This document shows positions 1 through 9,147 of a stretch of DNA of 64,000 bases, piece by piece. A program made the translations under genes and the position numbers. Under the pieces are notes generated by a model. That model ran no database searches. It was not told where the DNA came from and was given only the letters and a program-made list of their open reading frames with translations. Position 1 is the first letter of the stretch. Every line of letters begins with the position of its first letter. The DNA comes from Prochlorococcus sp. MIT 1307 (lineage in GTDB: Bacteria; Cyanobacteriota; Cyanobacteriia; PCC-6307; Cyanobiaceae): positions 248,001-312,000 of the forward strand of contig NZ_CP139301.1 of the NCBI RefSeq assembly GCF_034092395.1, read 5' to 3'.

Positions 1-2
1 CC

Positions 3-1139
3 TTGTTGAGAGATCACGAATTGGGTGTTGATGCAATTAGAGATTTTTTAAAATCTCATTCAGGTCTTGAAGAATATGATCTTTATCCACATCTTTTTAC
101 TTTTAAACAAGAAGAAGCTGTTGCTCACTTGATGAGGGTGGCAGCTGGCCTAGATAGTTTGGTTTTAGGTGAGGGTCAGATACTTTCCCAGGTGAAGAAA
201 ATGCTTCGTCTAGGACAAGATCATCACTCTATGGGGCCTATTCTTAATAGGCTGCTTACTCAGGCAGTAAGTACAGGAAAGAGAGTTCGCAGTGAGACTA
301 GTCTTGGAACTGGAGCAGTATCGATAAGCTCTGCTGCTGTAGAGCTAGCTCAACTTAAGCTTGGACAATCTCAAGGAAAAGATCAGTTAGTAAGTCTCGA
401 GCCTGAGAAAGTCGCAGTAGTAGGAGCTGGAAAAATGAGTCGGCTATTGCTTCAACATTTGCAAGCCAAAGGTTGTTCAAAGTTGACACTCGTTAATAGG
501 ACTAGACCGAGAGCAGAATCACTGGCGTCAGATTTCCCTGATTTGAGTGTTGATTGTCGATTACTTGATGATCTGGATCATTGCTTAAGTTCATCTTCTC
601 TTGTTTTTACAAGCACAGCCGCAGAGAACCCAATTATCGATGCTTCAAGATTAAAACCTTTGAGATTAGGTTCTCTACGATTAATTGATATAGGAGTACC
701 TCGAAACATATCAGCTGATGTAGAGGGAATTCCAGGCGTTGATTCTCATGATGTTGATGACCTTCAGGAAGTAGTTTCTCGGAATCAGGAAGCTCGTAAA
801 CAAGTTGCTCTAGAAGCCGAAGGACTACTCAAAGAAGAAGGTCGAATTTTCCTTGAATGGTGGGATAGCCTTGAGGCTGTTCCTACTATCAATCAACTAA
901 GAGCAACGCTTGAAGGAATTCGAAGTGAAGAATTGCAAAAAGCGTTAAGTAGAATGGGTCCAGATTTTTCAGCAAGAGAAAGAAAGGTTGTTGAAGCATT
1001 AAGTAAAGGCATTATTAATAAAATCCTTCATACCCCTGTAACTCAGCTTAGGGCGCCTCAATCTCGAGGGGACAGGCAACAGGCACTTAAGGTTGTGGAA
1101 ACCCTTTTTAAATTGGATCTGTCTAATGATGGAAAGTAA
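3..1139 (+). CDS. hemA: Glutamyl-tRNA reductase, 5'-truncated by window edge
   Basis: Reduces glutamyl-tRNA(Glu) to glutamate-1-semialdehyde with NADPH, the committed step of tetrapyrrole (chlorophyll, heme) synthesis in the cytoplasm. The frame is open to the window edge, so the true start and the catalytic Cys of the N-terminal domain lie upstream; about 378 of the usual 430 residues are visible. Seen: the segment around AGLDSLVLGEGQILSQVK typical of the family, the NADPH-binding stretch VAVVGAGKMS (about residue 137 of the visible part), and the C-terminal helical dimerisation domain. The visible leucine codon at position 3 is not a start. Followed by glgC on the same strand after 124 bases. 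Identification is secure. Confidence 0.95.
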   Translation: MLRDHELGVDAIRDFLKSHSGLEEYDLYPHLFTFKQEEAVAHLMRVAAGLDSLVLGEGQILSQVKKMLRLGQDHHSMGPILNRLLTQAVSTGKRVRSETSLGTGAVSISSAAVELAQLKLGQSQGKDQLVSLEPEKVAVVGAGKMSRLLLQHLQAKGCSKLTLVNRTRPRAESLASDFPDLSVDCRLLDDLDHCLSSSSLVFTSTAAENPIIDASRLKPLRLGSLRLIDIGVPRNISADVEGIPGVDSHDVDDLQEVVSRNQEARKQVALEAEGLLKEEGRIFLEWWDSLEAVPTINQLRATLEGIRSEELQKALSRMGPDFSARERKVVEALSKGIINKILHTPVTQLRAPQSRGDRQQALKVVETLFKLDLSNDGK

Positions 1140-1263
1140 TTTATCTAGAAACACCACCAGTGCTTGAAAAACAATCAGCCATTAATCGATCTGCCCTTTT
1201 TGGTAGCTTTAGGAGTCTTTTTTCCAGTAAATTTGATTATCAACGCACAAGTGCGAAAGCAGA

Positions 1264-2559
1264 ATGAAGCGTGTTCTTGCAATAATTCTAGGAGGAGGCG
1301 CAGGAACGCGCCTTTATCCTCTAACCAAAATGAGGGCAAAACCTGCAGTGCCACTTGCAGGTAAATATCGCCTTATTGATATTCCTATTAGTAATTGCAT
1401 TAACTCGAACATCAATAAGATGTACGTTTTAACACAATTTAATAGTGCCTCTTTAAATAGACACTTAACTCAGAGTTATAACTTAAGTGCACCATTTGGC
1501 CAGGGTTTCGTTGAAGTATTAGCAGCACAACAGACGCCAGATAGTCCTTCTTGGTTTGAAGGAACAGCTGATGCCGTTCGGAAGTATCAATGGTTATTTC
1601 AGGAATGGGATGTTGATGAATATTTAATTCTTTCTGGTGATCAATTATATCGAATGGATTATAGCTTGTTTGTAGAACATCATCGTTCTACGGGTGCTAA
1701 TTTAACAGTTGCTGCACTTCCTGTTGATAGTGAGCAAGCTGAAGGTTTTGGTTTGATGCGTACAGATTCTGAAGGCAATATAAAAGAATTTAGTGAAAAG
1801 CCAAAAGGTGCTTCATTGAAAGCTATGGCAGTTGATACATCGCGGTTTGGACTTTCAAGCGAATCAGCAAAGGAAAGGCCTTATTTAGCCTCTATGGGTA
1901 TTTATGTTTTTAGCCGCGAGACACTATTTGACCTTTTAAATAAAAATTCCTCACACAAAGATTTTGGCAAAGAAGTAATTCCAGAATCTCTCAGAAGAGG
2001 GGACTTGTTAAAAAGTTATGTTTTTAATGACTATTGGGAAGATATAGGAACTATTGGTGCATTTTATGAAGCAAATCTTGCATTAACTCAACAGCCCAAC
2101 CCTCCATTTAGTTTTTATGATGAAAAATTCCCAATTTATACCAGACCTCGTTATTTACCACCTACAAAATTAGTCGAAGCCCAAATAACAGATTCAATTA
2201 TTGGAGAAGGATCTATTTTAAAATCATGTAGCATTCATCATTGTGTATTAGGGGTACGTAGCAGAGTAGAAAGTGATGTAGTTTTGAAAGATTCTTTGGT
2301 AATGGGGTCAGACTTTTACGAATCTTCCGAAGAACGTATAGCTTTAAGGAATGGAGGGGGAATTCCTCTTGGGGTAGGTCAGGGGACAACTGTAAAAAGA
2401 GCAATCCTTGACAAGAATGCGCGGGTTGGGAATAACGTCGCAATAGTTAATAAGGACCATGTAGAAGAAGCCGATCGAGCAGAAGAAGGTTTTTATATAA
2501 GAAATGGAATAGTTGTTGTATTAAAAAATGCGAGCATCTCAGATGGCACTGTAATTTGA
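1264..2559 (+). CDS. glgC: Glucose-1-phosphate adenylyltransferase (ADP-glucose pyrophosphorylase)
   Basis: Makes ADP-glucose from glucose-1-phosphate and ATP, the committed and allosterically controlled step of glycogen synthesis. 431 residues, normal for cyanobacteria. Seen: the nucleotide-binding signature [12 protein letters not shown] (residues 9-20), the substrate segment [12 protein letters not shown], an EFSEKP motif, and a C-terminal left-handed beta-helix region rich in I/V hexapeptides ([11 protein letters not shown] onward). The ATG at 1264 gives a family-like N terminus. gnd and pgl downstream on the same strand place glycogen synthesis and the oxidative pentose phosphate pathway together. 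Confidence 0.96.
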   Translation: MKRVLAIILGGGAGTRLYPLTKMRAKPAVPLAGKYRLIDIPISNCINSNINKMYVLTQFNSASLNRHLTQSYNLSAPFGQGFVEVLAAQQTPDSPSWFEGTADAVRKYQWLFQEWDVDEYLILSGDQLYRMDYSLFVEHHRSTGANLTVAALPVDSEQAEGFGLMRTDSEGNIKEFSEKPKGASLKAMAVDTSRFGLSSESAKERPYLASMGIYVFSRETLFDLLNKNSSHKDFGKEVIPESLRRGDLLKSYVFNDYWEDIGTIGAFYEANLALTQQPNPPFSFYDEKFPIYTRPRYLPPTKLVEAQITDSIIGEGSILKSCSIHHCVLGVRSRVESDVVLKDSLVMGSDFYESSEERIALRNGGGIPLGVGQGTTVKRAILDKNARVGNNVAIVNKDHVEEADRAEEGFYIRNGIVVVLKNASISDGTVI

Positions 2560-2562
2560 AAA

Positions 2563-2709
2563 CTAGTTTGTATGACTAGGCTTTGGCTTGATAGCAAAAT
2601 ATCCTGAACCATCTTTTTTTAAGATAATTTTCTTATAAACAATTTCCCAATCCTGACATTGCCGTCTAATTAGCAGCCGAATACCCAATGCAGGGTCACA
2701 CTGGCCCAA
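2563..2709 (-). CDS. Small conserved-looking protein between glgC and gnd
   Basis: I do not recognise this 48-residue product with certainty. It fills the gap between glgC (stop 2559) and the probable gnd start (2730), opposite in strand. From a TTG at 2709 it reads with the motifs DPALGIRLLIRRQ, CQDWEIVYKKI and DGSGYFAIKPKP, a composition of alternating hydrophobic and charged residues ending in a glycine-rich turn, unlike a random antisense frame. The frame stays open into gnd (up to 2895), but that part is antisense to the Gnd Rossmann domain and is unlikely to be translated. The non-ATG start and the lack of a recognised family keep confidence moderate. Confidence 0.45.
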   Translation of the reverse strand: MGQCDPALGIRLLIRRQCQDWEIVYKKIILKKDGSGYFAIKPKPSHTN

Positions 2710-2729
2710 GTTCTTATAAACCTTTGGAT

Positions 2730-4148
2730 ATGACCAAAGCACATTTTGGTTTGGTTGGTCTTGGGGTGATGGGGGAAAACCTAGTTTTAAATGCAGAAAG
2801 AAACGGTTTTTCGAGTGTTGTTTATAACCGTACTTATTCCAAAACGCAGAGTTTTTTACTAGGTCGTGGAGCTGATAAAAATATTTCAGGTGCAATTGAT
2901 ATTGAAGAATTTGTTCAAAAGCTAGATCGCCCTAGAAGGATATTGATGATGGTTAAGGCAGGTCCAGCAACAGATGCAGTTATAAAACAAATTTCTCCAT
3001 TTCTTCAAGAAGGAGATTTACTTATTGATGGAGGCAATGCTCAATTTAGTGACACTGAGAGAAGAGTTGCTGAGTTAGAGAGTCAAAGCTTTGGATATAT
3101 AGGAATGGGTGTTTCAGGAGGAGCCAAAGGTGCATTCGAAGGTCCAAGTATGATGCCTGGTGGAACTAAATCTTCTTATGAGGCTATTGAAAATTTGTTG
3201 AACAAGATGGCTGCACAGGTAGAAGATGGTCCTTGTGTTTCATATATCGGTCCAGGCGGATCAGGACATTTTGTTAAAACCGTACATAACGGAATTGAAT
3301 ATGGCATTGAACAAATATTGGCCGAGTCTTATGACTTAATGAAGAGAGTATGTGGTATGAAAGGTGAGCAAATTGCTGATGTTTTTGGTTTTTGGAATAA
3401 TACTGAGGAGCTTTCTTCTTATTTAGTCGAGATCACTGAAATTTGCCTTCGTAAGAAGGATCCAGAGGATGGTGACGACTTGGTTGAAAAGATTATGGAT
3501 AAGGCTGGGCAAAAGGGGACTGGACTTTGGACAGTTATTAGTGCTTTGGAATTAGGAGCTTCAGTTCCGACTATTTATTCTTCCTTAAATGCACGTGTAA
3601 TGAGTTCAATGAAATCACAAAGAGAAAATGCCGAATCAATATTAGCTAGACCTTCACTAAGACCTTTTGACCTGGGAAGTGTTTCTGATGGAATGTCACC
3701 ACTTATGGATGCAGTTGTTTTGGCAACTATCGCTAGTTATGCCCAAGGAATGGACCTTTTGAAGCTTGCATCTTCAGAGTACAACTATGAACTTCATCTC
3801 CCTTCTATTGCACAGATTTGGAAAGGTGGTTGCATTATTCGTTCTCGCCTTCTAAAGCGAATCCAGGATGCCTTTAATGATGATCCAAACTTAACTAATT
3901 TAGTTTTAGATCCATGGTTCGCGAATCAAGTGAGCTCACGGTTGCCAGGACTCGCAAAAGTTGTTGCTGGGGCAGCTGAATCAGGCATCCCACTACCTTG
4001 TTTATCAAGCTCATTAGATTATTTGAATAGTTATAGGACAGCAAGATTGCCTCAAAATTTGGTACAAGCTATGCGTGATTGCTTTGGCTCTCATACCTAT
4101 CAGAGAGTTGATAGAGATGGTAGCTTTCATACTGAATGGCTTGGTTAA
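2730..4148 (+). CDS. gnd: 6-phosphogluconate dehydrogenase, decarboxylating
   Basis: Oxidatively decarboxylates 6-phosphogluconate to ribulose-5-phosphate, making NADPH; the third oxidative pentose phosphate step, which supplies reductant in the dark. Seen: the N-terminal Rossmann motif GLVGLGVMGEN, the catalytic segment VSGGAKGAFEGPSMMPGG, HNGIEYG, and the all-helical C-terminal domain. The frame opens at 2688, but the ATG at 2730 (MTKAHFGLVGLG) gives a family-like 472-residue protein, so I chose it. pgl, encoding the preceding enzyme of the pathway, begins 10 bases after this stop, so the pair is probably one operon. Confidence 0.95.
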   Translation: MTKAHFGLVGLGVMGENLVLNAERNGFSSVVYNRTYSKTQSFLLGRGADKNISGAIDIEEFVQKLDRPRRILMMVKAGPATDAVIKQISPFLQEGDLLIDGGNAQFSDTERRVAELESQSFGYIGMGVSGGAKGAFEGPSMMPGGTKSSYEAIENLLNKMAAQVEDGPCVSYIGPGGSGHFVKTVHNGIEYGIEQILAESYDLMKRVCGMKGEQIADVFGFWNNTEELSSYLVEITEICLRKKDPEDGDDLVEKIMDKAGQKGTGLWTVISALELGASVPTIYSSLNARVMSSMKSQRENAESILARPSLRPFDLGSVSDGMSPLMDAVVLATIASYAQGMDLLKLASSEYNYELHLPSIAQIWKGGCIIRSRLLKRIQDAFNDDPNLTNLVLDPWFANQVSSRLPGLAKVVAGAAESGIPLPCLSSSLDYLNSYRTARLPQNLVQAMRDCFGSHTYQRVDRDGSFHTEWLG

Positions 4149-4158
4149 ATTCTTATTT

Positions 4159-4872
4159 ATGGCTAGTTACAAAATTGAACAAGCTATTGATAACGATGAT
4201 TTAGCTAAAAAAGCATCTCAGGTAATAGCTGCCCACATTGATTTAGCTCTTGATCAAAAGGAACGGTCTCAAATTTCACTCGCAGGTGGTAGTACACCAT
4301 CTTTGACATACAGCTTTCTGGGGCAAGAACGTCTTCCTTGGGACCGAGTAGATGTTTTCCTTGGTGACGAGAGATGGGTAGAACCAAATAATGAATGTAG
4401 TAATGCATTAATGCTTCAGAGATCATTGCTTGCTCAGTTCCCTGGCTCAAATGCTCGCTTCCACCCTGTTCCAACTACAAGTTATTCAAGTCCTAATGAG
4501 AGTGCGGAATCATTTTCTAACCTTATATCTAAAATTTGTGTAGGTGAACCTCCAATTTTTGATTTAATAGTTCTTGGCTTAGGAGAAGACGGACATACAG
4601 CATCTCTTTTTCCATCCAGTGACTCTCTACTCATTAAAGATAAATACACAACTATTGCACATGGCAAAGGGAAAGATCGCATCACTCTTACAGCTCCTGT
4701 ACTTAGTGCAGCGCGTAAAGTTATTTTCCTTGTATCTGGCGCCTCTAAACAGATAGCATTGAAACGTTTGCTAGACCCTTCAGAATCTTATCTGCGAACT
4801 CCAGCAAAATTAGTTAGCCCTATTTCGGAAATTCAAATTTTTGCAGATAAAAGTGCATTACTCTTGGTCTGA
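4159..4872 (+). CDS. pgl: 6-phosphogluconolactonase
   Basis: Hydrolyses 6-phosphogluconolactone to 6-phosphogluconate in the oxidative pentose phosphate pathway. Seen: the NagB/RpiA-like fold motifs SLAGGSTPSLTY, DVFLGDERWV (the conserved GDERWV block) and LGLGEDGHTASLFP, all in order. The frame is open from 4075 inside the end of gnd, but the ATG at 4159 gives a normal 237-residue protein and a 10-base gap after gnd. Co-transcription with gnd is inferred from the spacing and pathway logic. Confidence 0.93.
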   Translation: MASYKIEQAIDNDDLAKKASQVIAAHIDLALDQKERSQISLAGGSTPSLTYSFLGQERLPWDRVDVFLGDERWVEPNNECSNALMLQRSLLAQFPGSNARFHPVPTTSYSSPNESAESFSNLISKICVGEPPIFDLIVLGLGEDGHTASLFPSSDSLLIKDKYTTIAHGKGKDRITLTAPVLSAARKVIFLVSGASKQIALKRLLDPSESYLRTPAKLVSPISEIQIFADKSALLLV

Positions 4873-4913
4873 AATTATTTCTTATTATTGAAAGTAAATT
4901 AAGGCCTTTGAAA

Positions 4914-5465
4914 GTGTCTAGAAATCTAATCATTGCTTCGTACAAAGATTTTGGCAATTGGATAGCTTTAAATGACACGATAATGGGCGGTTCAAGCGAG
5001 GCCACCTGTAAATTAACTTCCCAAGGCCTTGTCCTTGATGGGAAATTAATAGAAGAGGGAGGTGGTTTTGTTAGTTGTCAATCTCCTTTATACAAACCTA
5101 CCTTAAACCTTTCAGGATTTTGTGGCTTCCAACTTCAATTAGATGGCCAAGGTAGGACTCTCAAATTTGCAGTTGCTTGTAAAGGAAGTTTTTTGGGGTA
5201 CAAAAGTTTCTTTGGATCTGGACTTAGGTGGGTTTCCACCTTTCCTACCAAACCAGAAGGAAAAACAATAATTCAAATTCCTTTCAATAAACTAAAACCT
5301 ACTATTAGAGCTAAACGTGTAATACCTTTTACCAAATTTGACCCATCATCTATTTACCAAATTCAGTTGCTTTATTCAAAATTTGGTTTACCTGGTGAAA
5401 TGAATCCTGGGTTTAAATCAGGTCCTATTCATTTATTATTAAGAGAGGTAAGTTCATATGCATAA
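4914..5465 (+). CDS. CIA30-family (NADH:ubiquinone oxidoreductase intermediate-associated protein 30-like) protein
   Basis: A protein of about 183 residues with the beta-sandwich pattern of the CIA30 family: an N-terminal DFGNWIALNDTIMGGSS block, a central FQLQLDGQGR...FAVACKG strand pair, and a C-terminal YQIQLLYSKFG strand. Family members in mitochondria assist complex I assembly; in cyanobacteria a role in NDH-1 or photosystem assembly is a reasonable but unproven inference. No signal peptide. Possible starts are TTG at 4908 and GTG at 4914; AAGG at 4901-4904 is better spaced for the GTG. Its end overlaps the next gene by 8 bases, suggesting translational coupling. Confidence 0.78.
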   Translation: MSRNLIIASYKDFGNWIALNDTIMGGSSEATCKLTSQGLVLDGKLIEEGGGFVSCQSPLYKPTLNLSGFCGFQLQLDGQGRTLKFAVACKGSFLGYKSFFGSGLRWVSTFPTKPEGKTIIQIPFNKLKPTIRAKRVIPFTKFDPSSIYQIQLLYSKFGLPGEMNPGFKSGPIHLLLREVSSYA

Positions 5466-5874
5466 TTCACTTCCTAACTTATTGGTTGAAATTGCAAAGG
5501 CTGCTGATATTTGTAACAAGCCCTTCAAACATTCAGTTTTAGAACATAATTTTGATTCAGATAATAAGAAGAATCAAGATTCTCTTGATGATTTAATCCT
5601 TAAGATTGAGTCCAGGAATTTAGATGGAGTAAGATATCCTGAACATGACTTGGAACTTGAAATATATAAAAGTGGTAATGATTTACATGTAATGCTGGCT
5701 TGGTTTGAACAGCCTCAACGTCCAATACTTTGGCAAGGTAAGCATTCTATGTGGATGGATGCTGGCAATGGCAAGCGTTGTCAGGCGCCTCTAGATGGTC
5801 AATATTTAGAATCACTTGCAAGACGATTAAGGACATTATTTATTGTTAACAACTCTAAAAATGATTTAGCCTAG
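5458..5874 (+). CDS. Conserved hypothetical protein, 138 aa
   Basis: Not recognised as a named family. An acidic, soluble 138-residue protein with an N-terminal helix ([17 protein letters not shown]), a middle beta-rich part ([21 protein letters not shown]) and a short C-terminal helix ([14 protein letters not shown]). No signal peptide or membrane segment. The ATG at 5458 overlaps the CIA30-like gene by 8 bases, so the two are probably co-expressed. The 3' end overlaps the convergent ilvD stop by 4 bases, so the two genes share a termination zone. Confidence 0.7.
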   Translation: MHNSLPNLLVEIAKAADICNKPFKHSVLEHNFDSDNKKNQDSLDDLILKIESRNLDGVRYPEHDLELEIYKSGNDLHVMLAWFEQPQRPILWQGKHSMWMDAGNGKRCQAPLDGQYLESLARRLRTLFIVNNSKNDLA

Positions 5875-7544
5875 GCCCTGTCAGTAGTAGCTCCTTGACT
5901 TGCGCTACTAACTAATCGACAGTATTTTCCAAGAATCCCTGTTTTGTATCTTGCTGTTGGCTTTTCCCATTTCTGACGTCTATTTTCAAGTTCAATCTCA
6001 TCAACATTTAGCTGAATTAATTTCTTAACAGCATCAACGGTGATGCTGTCTCCTTCTTCAACTAAGGCAATTGTTCCTCCGCTTGCAGCTTCAGGTGCTA
6101 CATGCCCAACTACCAAGCCATAAGTTCCTCCACTAAAACGTCCATCAGTGATTAGAGCTACTTTCTCGCCTAGACCCTGCCCAACAATTGCAGAGGTTGG
6201 AGAAAGCATTTCTCTCATTCCCGGTCCACCTATTGGGCCTTCATAGCGAATAACAACAACGTCTCCCGAACTTATTTGATTTTTTAGAATTGCCTTTAAA
6301 CACTCCTCTTCACTTTCAAAAACCCTTGCAGGACCAGTTAAAATTGGGTTTTTGATACCGCTAATTTTAGCAACACTACCTTCTGTTGCTAAATTACCTT
6401 TGAGAATTGCCAGATGACCTTTTTTATAAATTGGATTGTCAATTGAACGAATGACTTCTTGCCCCGATGGAGGAATGGATGGAACATCTTTAAGTACTTC
6501 TCTTAGTGTTTTCCCTTCAATATTTCTACAGTCGCCGTGTAGTAATCCCGCATTAAGTAACAACTTCATTACTTGAGGGATTCCACCAGATTTATGAAGA
6601 TCAACTGTGACATATTTTCCACTCGGTTTGAGGTCACAGATAACAGGTACTTTCTGGCGGATTTTTTCAAAGTCATCAATAGATAGTTCGACTTCGGCCG
6701 TTTGAGCTATTGCTAGTAAATGTAAAACTGCATTAGTTGATCCTCCCACTGCCATTATTACACTAATTGCATTTTCAAAAGCCTCCCTTGTGAGCAGATC
6801 GAGTGGTCTAATATCTTCTATTATTGCATTAACTAATACTTGAGCACTCTTTGAGGAATTTTCTGCTTTCTCTGCATCTTCAGCTGCCATTGTAGAACTA
6901 TAAGGTAAGCTTAACCCCATTGTTTCTATTGCTGCAGACATTGTATTTGCAGTAAACATACCTCCACAGCTTCCTGCTCCAGGAATTGCATTTTTCTCAA
7001 CTTCTATCAACCTCTCCTCGTTAATCTTCCCACTAGTTAGTTGTCCAACAGCCTCAAATGCACTTACAACCGTTAAATCACAACCATTTAATCTTCCAGG
7101 TTTTATTGTACCTCCATATACAAAAATAGCTGGAATATTCATTCTAGCCATGGAAATTATTGCTCCAGGCATATTTTTATCGCAGCCTCCAATAGCTAGT
7201 ACACCATCCATACTTTGACCATTGCATGCTGTTTCAATTGCATCAGCAATTACTTCTCTAGAAACCAGTGAATATTTCATCCCTTCTGTTCCCATTGAGA
7301 TGCCGTCACTAACTGTTATGGTTCCAAACATTTGCGGCATTCCTCCAGCAACTCGAATAGCTTCCTCTGCCCGTTTGGCTAAATCATTTAATCCCACATT
7401 GCAGGGTGTAATTGTGCTAAATCCGTTGGCTATGCCAACTATCGGCTTGTTGAAATCCTCATCTTTGAAACCGACAGCTCGAAGCATTGCTCGGTTAGGA
7501 GAACGCTGAATGCCTTGTGTTATAGCTCTTGATCGAAGCATCAT
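5871..7544 (-). CDS. ilvD: Dihydroxy-acid dehydratase
   Basis: Dehydrates 2,3-dihydroxy-acids to 2-keto acids in isoleucine/valine synthesis; an iron-sulfur cluster enzyme of the cytoplasm. 557 residues, the usual length. Seen: the three cluster-ligand cysteines in family context, C48 (TPCN), C121 (GGCDKNMPG) and C193 ([14 protein letters not shown]), plus the C-terminal [19 protein letters not shown] block. Start ATG at 7544. The iron-sulfur requirement makes it sensitive to iron limitation, but nothing here shows iron regulation. Confidence 0.96.
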   Translation of the reverse strand: MMLRSRAITQGIQRSPNRAMLRAVGFKDEDFNKPIVGIANGFSTITPCNVGLNDLAKRAEEAIRVAGGMPQMFGTITVSDGISMGTEGMKYSLVSREVIADAIETACNGQSMDGVLAIGGCDKNMPGAIISMARMNIPAIFVYGGTIKPGRLNGCDLTVVSAFEAVGQLTSGKINEERLIEVEKNAIPGAGSCGGMFTANTMSAAIETMGLSLPYSSTMAAEDAEKAENSSKSAQVLVNAIIEDIRPLDLLTREAFENAISVIMAVGGSTNAVLHLLAIAQTAEVELSIDDFEKIRQKVPVICDLKPSGKYVTVDLHKSGGIPQVMKLLLNAGLLHGDCRNIEGKTLREVLKDVPSIPPSGQEVIRSIDNPIYKKGHLAILKGNLATEGSVAKISGIKNPILTGPARVFESEEECLKAILKNQISSGDVVVIRYEGPIGGPGMREMLSPTSAIVGQGLGEKVALITDGRFSGGTYGLVVGHVAPEAASGGTIALVEEGDSITVDAVKKLIQLNVDEIELENRRQKWEKPTARYKTGILGKYCRLVSSASQGATTDRA

Positions 7545-7588
7545 ATTTGTGAGGAGCTAGTAAAAAAAACCATTCGAGATTTAATGAT

Positions 7589-7888
7589 TTAATTGCGACC
7601 ACCAAGGTCTTCAAGTTGTTTTCTTACATCGGCAATGGCAGCATTTAATTGTTCAACCCTTTGTTCAAGCTGCTCACTACTTTCATTTTTGATGGCAGGT
7701 GAGGATGTCTCAAGTGCTTCAGATCCATCTTGGATGCGCGGTGCATAAAGCATTGCACGCTGCTTTCTTGTCTGTTGCCTTCTTTCTGCTTCTGAAAAAA
7801 GCCACCAAGCCAGGCCAGCTGCTCCTAGAACTGCTCCACTAATTAAAGAGGAGAGACTTGCCGTTGATGACTCACGATACTGACTCAT
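7589..7888 (-). CDS. Small membrane-anchored coiled-coil protein, 99 aa
   Basis: Conserved-looking hypothetical protein. Residues about 12-30 form one hydrophobic segment (SSLISGAVLGAAGLAWWLF), followed by a basic patch (ERRQQTRKQR) that predicts the C-terminal part on the cytoplasmic side. The last 35 residues (SEQLEQRVEQLNAAIADVRKQ) have the heptad pattern of a coiled coil. It lies between upp and ilvD, all on the minus strand with gaps of 24 and 44 bases. No function can be assigned; a membrane scaffold or partner-binding role is only inference. Confidence 0.65.
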   Translation of the reverse strand: MSQYRESSTASLSSLISGAVLGAAGLAWWLFSEAERRQQTRKQRAMLYAPRIQDGSEALETSSPAIKNESSEQLEQRVEQLNAAIADVRKQLEDLGGRN

Positions 7889-7912
7889 AATTATTAATTA
7901 GATTTCCTAATG

Positions 7913-8557
7913 CTAATTCTTACCAGTGATTTTGGTGGTCAGACGTAATGATGGGTTTCCTATACCTGGAATAATTTCACCATTGTCGGTTATACCAGCA
8001 TCGATACATGAACAGTAGATGACCAGATTAGGAATATTTTCTCCAAGTAATTGAAGTCCTGGTTGGGCAGTAATAGCGCTTATAACTCTTATCCTTCTTG
8101 GCTCCACATTTTGTTTCATTATCAATTTTATAATTTCTAGCAAATCGATAGCATCTGATATTTGATCCATATAAATAATAATCCCTGCTTTCTTTTCAAT
8201 TGGATTTGGTACCTCTCCTAAACAGAGGTGGGAATTTGGTAGAACATTTCTTCCCCCATGCCACAGTTCTAACCCCCCTGGAAGCTTTGGCATGGCTAAT
8301 AAAGGAATACTTGGTTCAATTACTGTTCCTCTTGATTTAGCTTGAGAGGTCACTACCTCTTCCTCTCTGTGCGGCAACCAATCCCTTAATGCTTCATAAG
8401 TAAGCCATCTGCCAAGCTCCTCTAGAGCTTTACCGTAAAGAGGGGCTGGTGTTTTGGCATCACGAAGCATCGTCAGCCAATGTCCGATAAGTGGGTGTGG
8501 TGGTACCACAACTCTTAATGTCATGGCCATTTGGCTTCCATGGGCTTCTTTTGCCAT
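7913..8557 (-). CDS. upp: Uracil phosphoribosyltransferase-like protein with a degenerate PRPP loop
   Basis: Resembles uracil phosphoribosyltransferase (uracil + PRPP to UMP) over most of its length: the N-terminal VVVPPHPLIGHWLTMLRD block, the RRIRVISAITAQPGLQLL strand, and the C-terminal uracil-binding region YCSCIDAGITDNGEIIPG. However, the PRPP-binding loop, in active enzymes a D-x-M-L-A-T-G-G/N-S motif, reads IYMDQISDAIDLL here, losing the TGGS core. The product may therefore be inactive or have another role. The start could be ATG 8557, or internal ATG codons at 8530 or 8524 just before TLRVVVPPHP. Confidence 0.72.
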   Translation of the reverse strand: MAKEAHGSQMAMTLRVVVPPHPLIGHWLTMLRDAKTPAPLYGKALEELGRWLTYEALRDWLPHREEEVVTSQAKSRGTVIEPSIPLLAMPKLPGGLELWHGGRNVLPNSHLCLGEVPNPIEKKAGIIIYMDQISDAIDLLEIIKLIMKQNVEPRRIRVISAITAQPGLQLLGENIPNLVIYCSCIDAGITDNGEIIPGIGNPSLRLTTKITGKN

Positions 8558-8600
8558 AACGTGAATACAAATTACTGGCTAGCGGCCACTCTTTATCCTC

Positions 8601-9113
8601 ATGACCTACCTCTCTTCTCTTTTTTCACGGTTAAACCTGGCTGTCCTTTTAAGTATCTTGTTGTTCGCTTTGGCTATTCCTTTTAACCCTGTTTTTGCAA
8701 AGACCCCTCCTGAGATAAGAAATCAAGACGAATTAAAGATTTCTCAGGATATGCATGGCAAGGATTTAACTGGATATGAATTTGTAAAGCTTGACCTTCG
8801 TAATGTCGATTTCGGTGAAGCAGACCTTAGCGCAGCAATTTTTAATAATAGTCAGTTACAGGGGGCTGATTTAAGAGGAGCTAATTTGGAAGATGCTGTT
8901 GCCTTTGCATGTGACTTTGAAGGAGCCGATTTAAGGGATGCAAACTTGAGCCAAACCTTACTTATGGAAAGTACCTTTACAAATGCAGATATTGATGGAG
9001 CAGATTTCACTGATGCTGTTATAAGTAGGATTCAATTAAAACAACTTTGTTCGATTGCTGATGGTGAAAACTCTGCCACCGGTATAAGTACTAGATACAG
9101 TCTTGGTTGTTGA
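8601..9113 (+). CDS. Secreted (thylakoid-lumen or periplasmic) pentapeptide-repeat protein
   Basis: 170 residues. The N terminus is a signal peptide (residues about 1-33, hydrophobic LAVLLSILLFALAIPF, ending in the Ala-rich VFAK). From about residue 55 on it carries tandem A(D/N)Lxx pentapeptides (for example QGADLRGANLEDA and EGADLRDANLSQ), which fold as a right-handed quadrilateral beta helix. Two Cys (FACDFEG and QLCSIAD) might form a disulfide in the lumen. Cyanobacteria have several lumenal pentapeptide proteins of unknown function. The stop overlaps the open frame of the next gene but precedes its probable start by 34 bases. Confidence 0.82.
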   Translation: MTYLSSLFSRLNLAVLLSILLFALAIPFNPVFAKTPPEIRNQDELKISQDMHGKDLTGYEFVKLDLRNVDFGEADLSAAIFNNSQLQGADLRGANLEDAVAFACDFEGADLRDANLSQTLLMESTFTNADIDGADFTDAVISRIQLKQLCSIADGENSATGISTRYSLGC

Positions 9114-9147
9114 TCTTTTTAAATACTTTTATAAATATAATCCTCTA

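Noticed and set aside
2710-2895. N-terminal extension of the small minus-strand gene to 110 codons
   Set aside because: This part is fully antisense to the conserved Gnd Rossmann domain and shows no protein-like pattern of its own.
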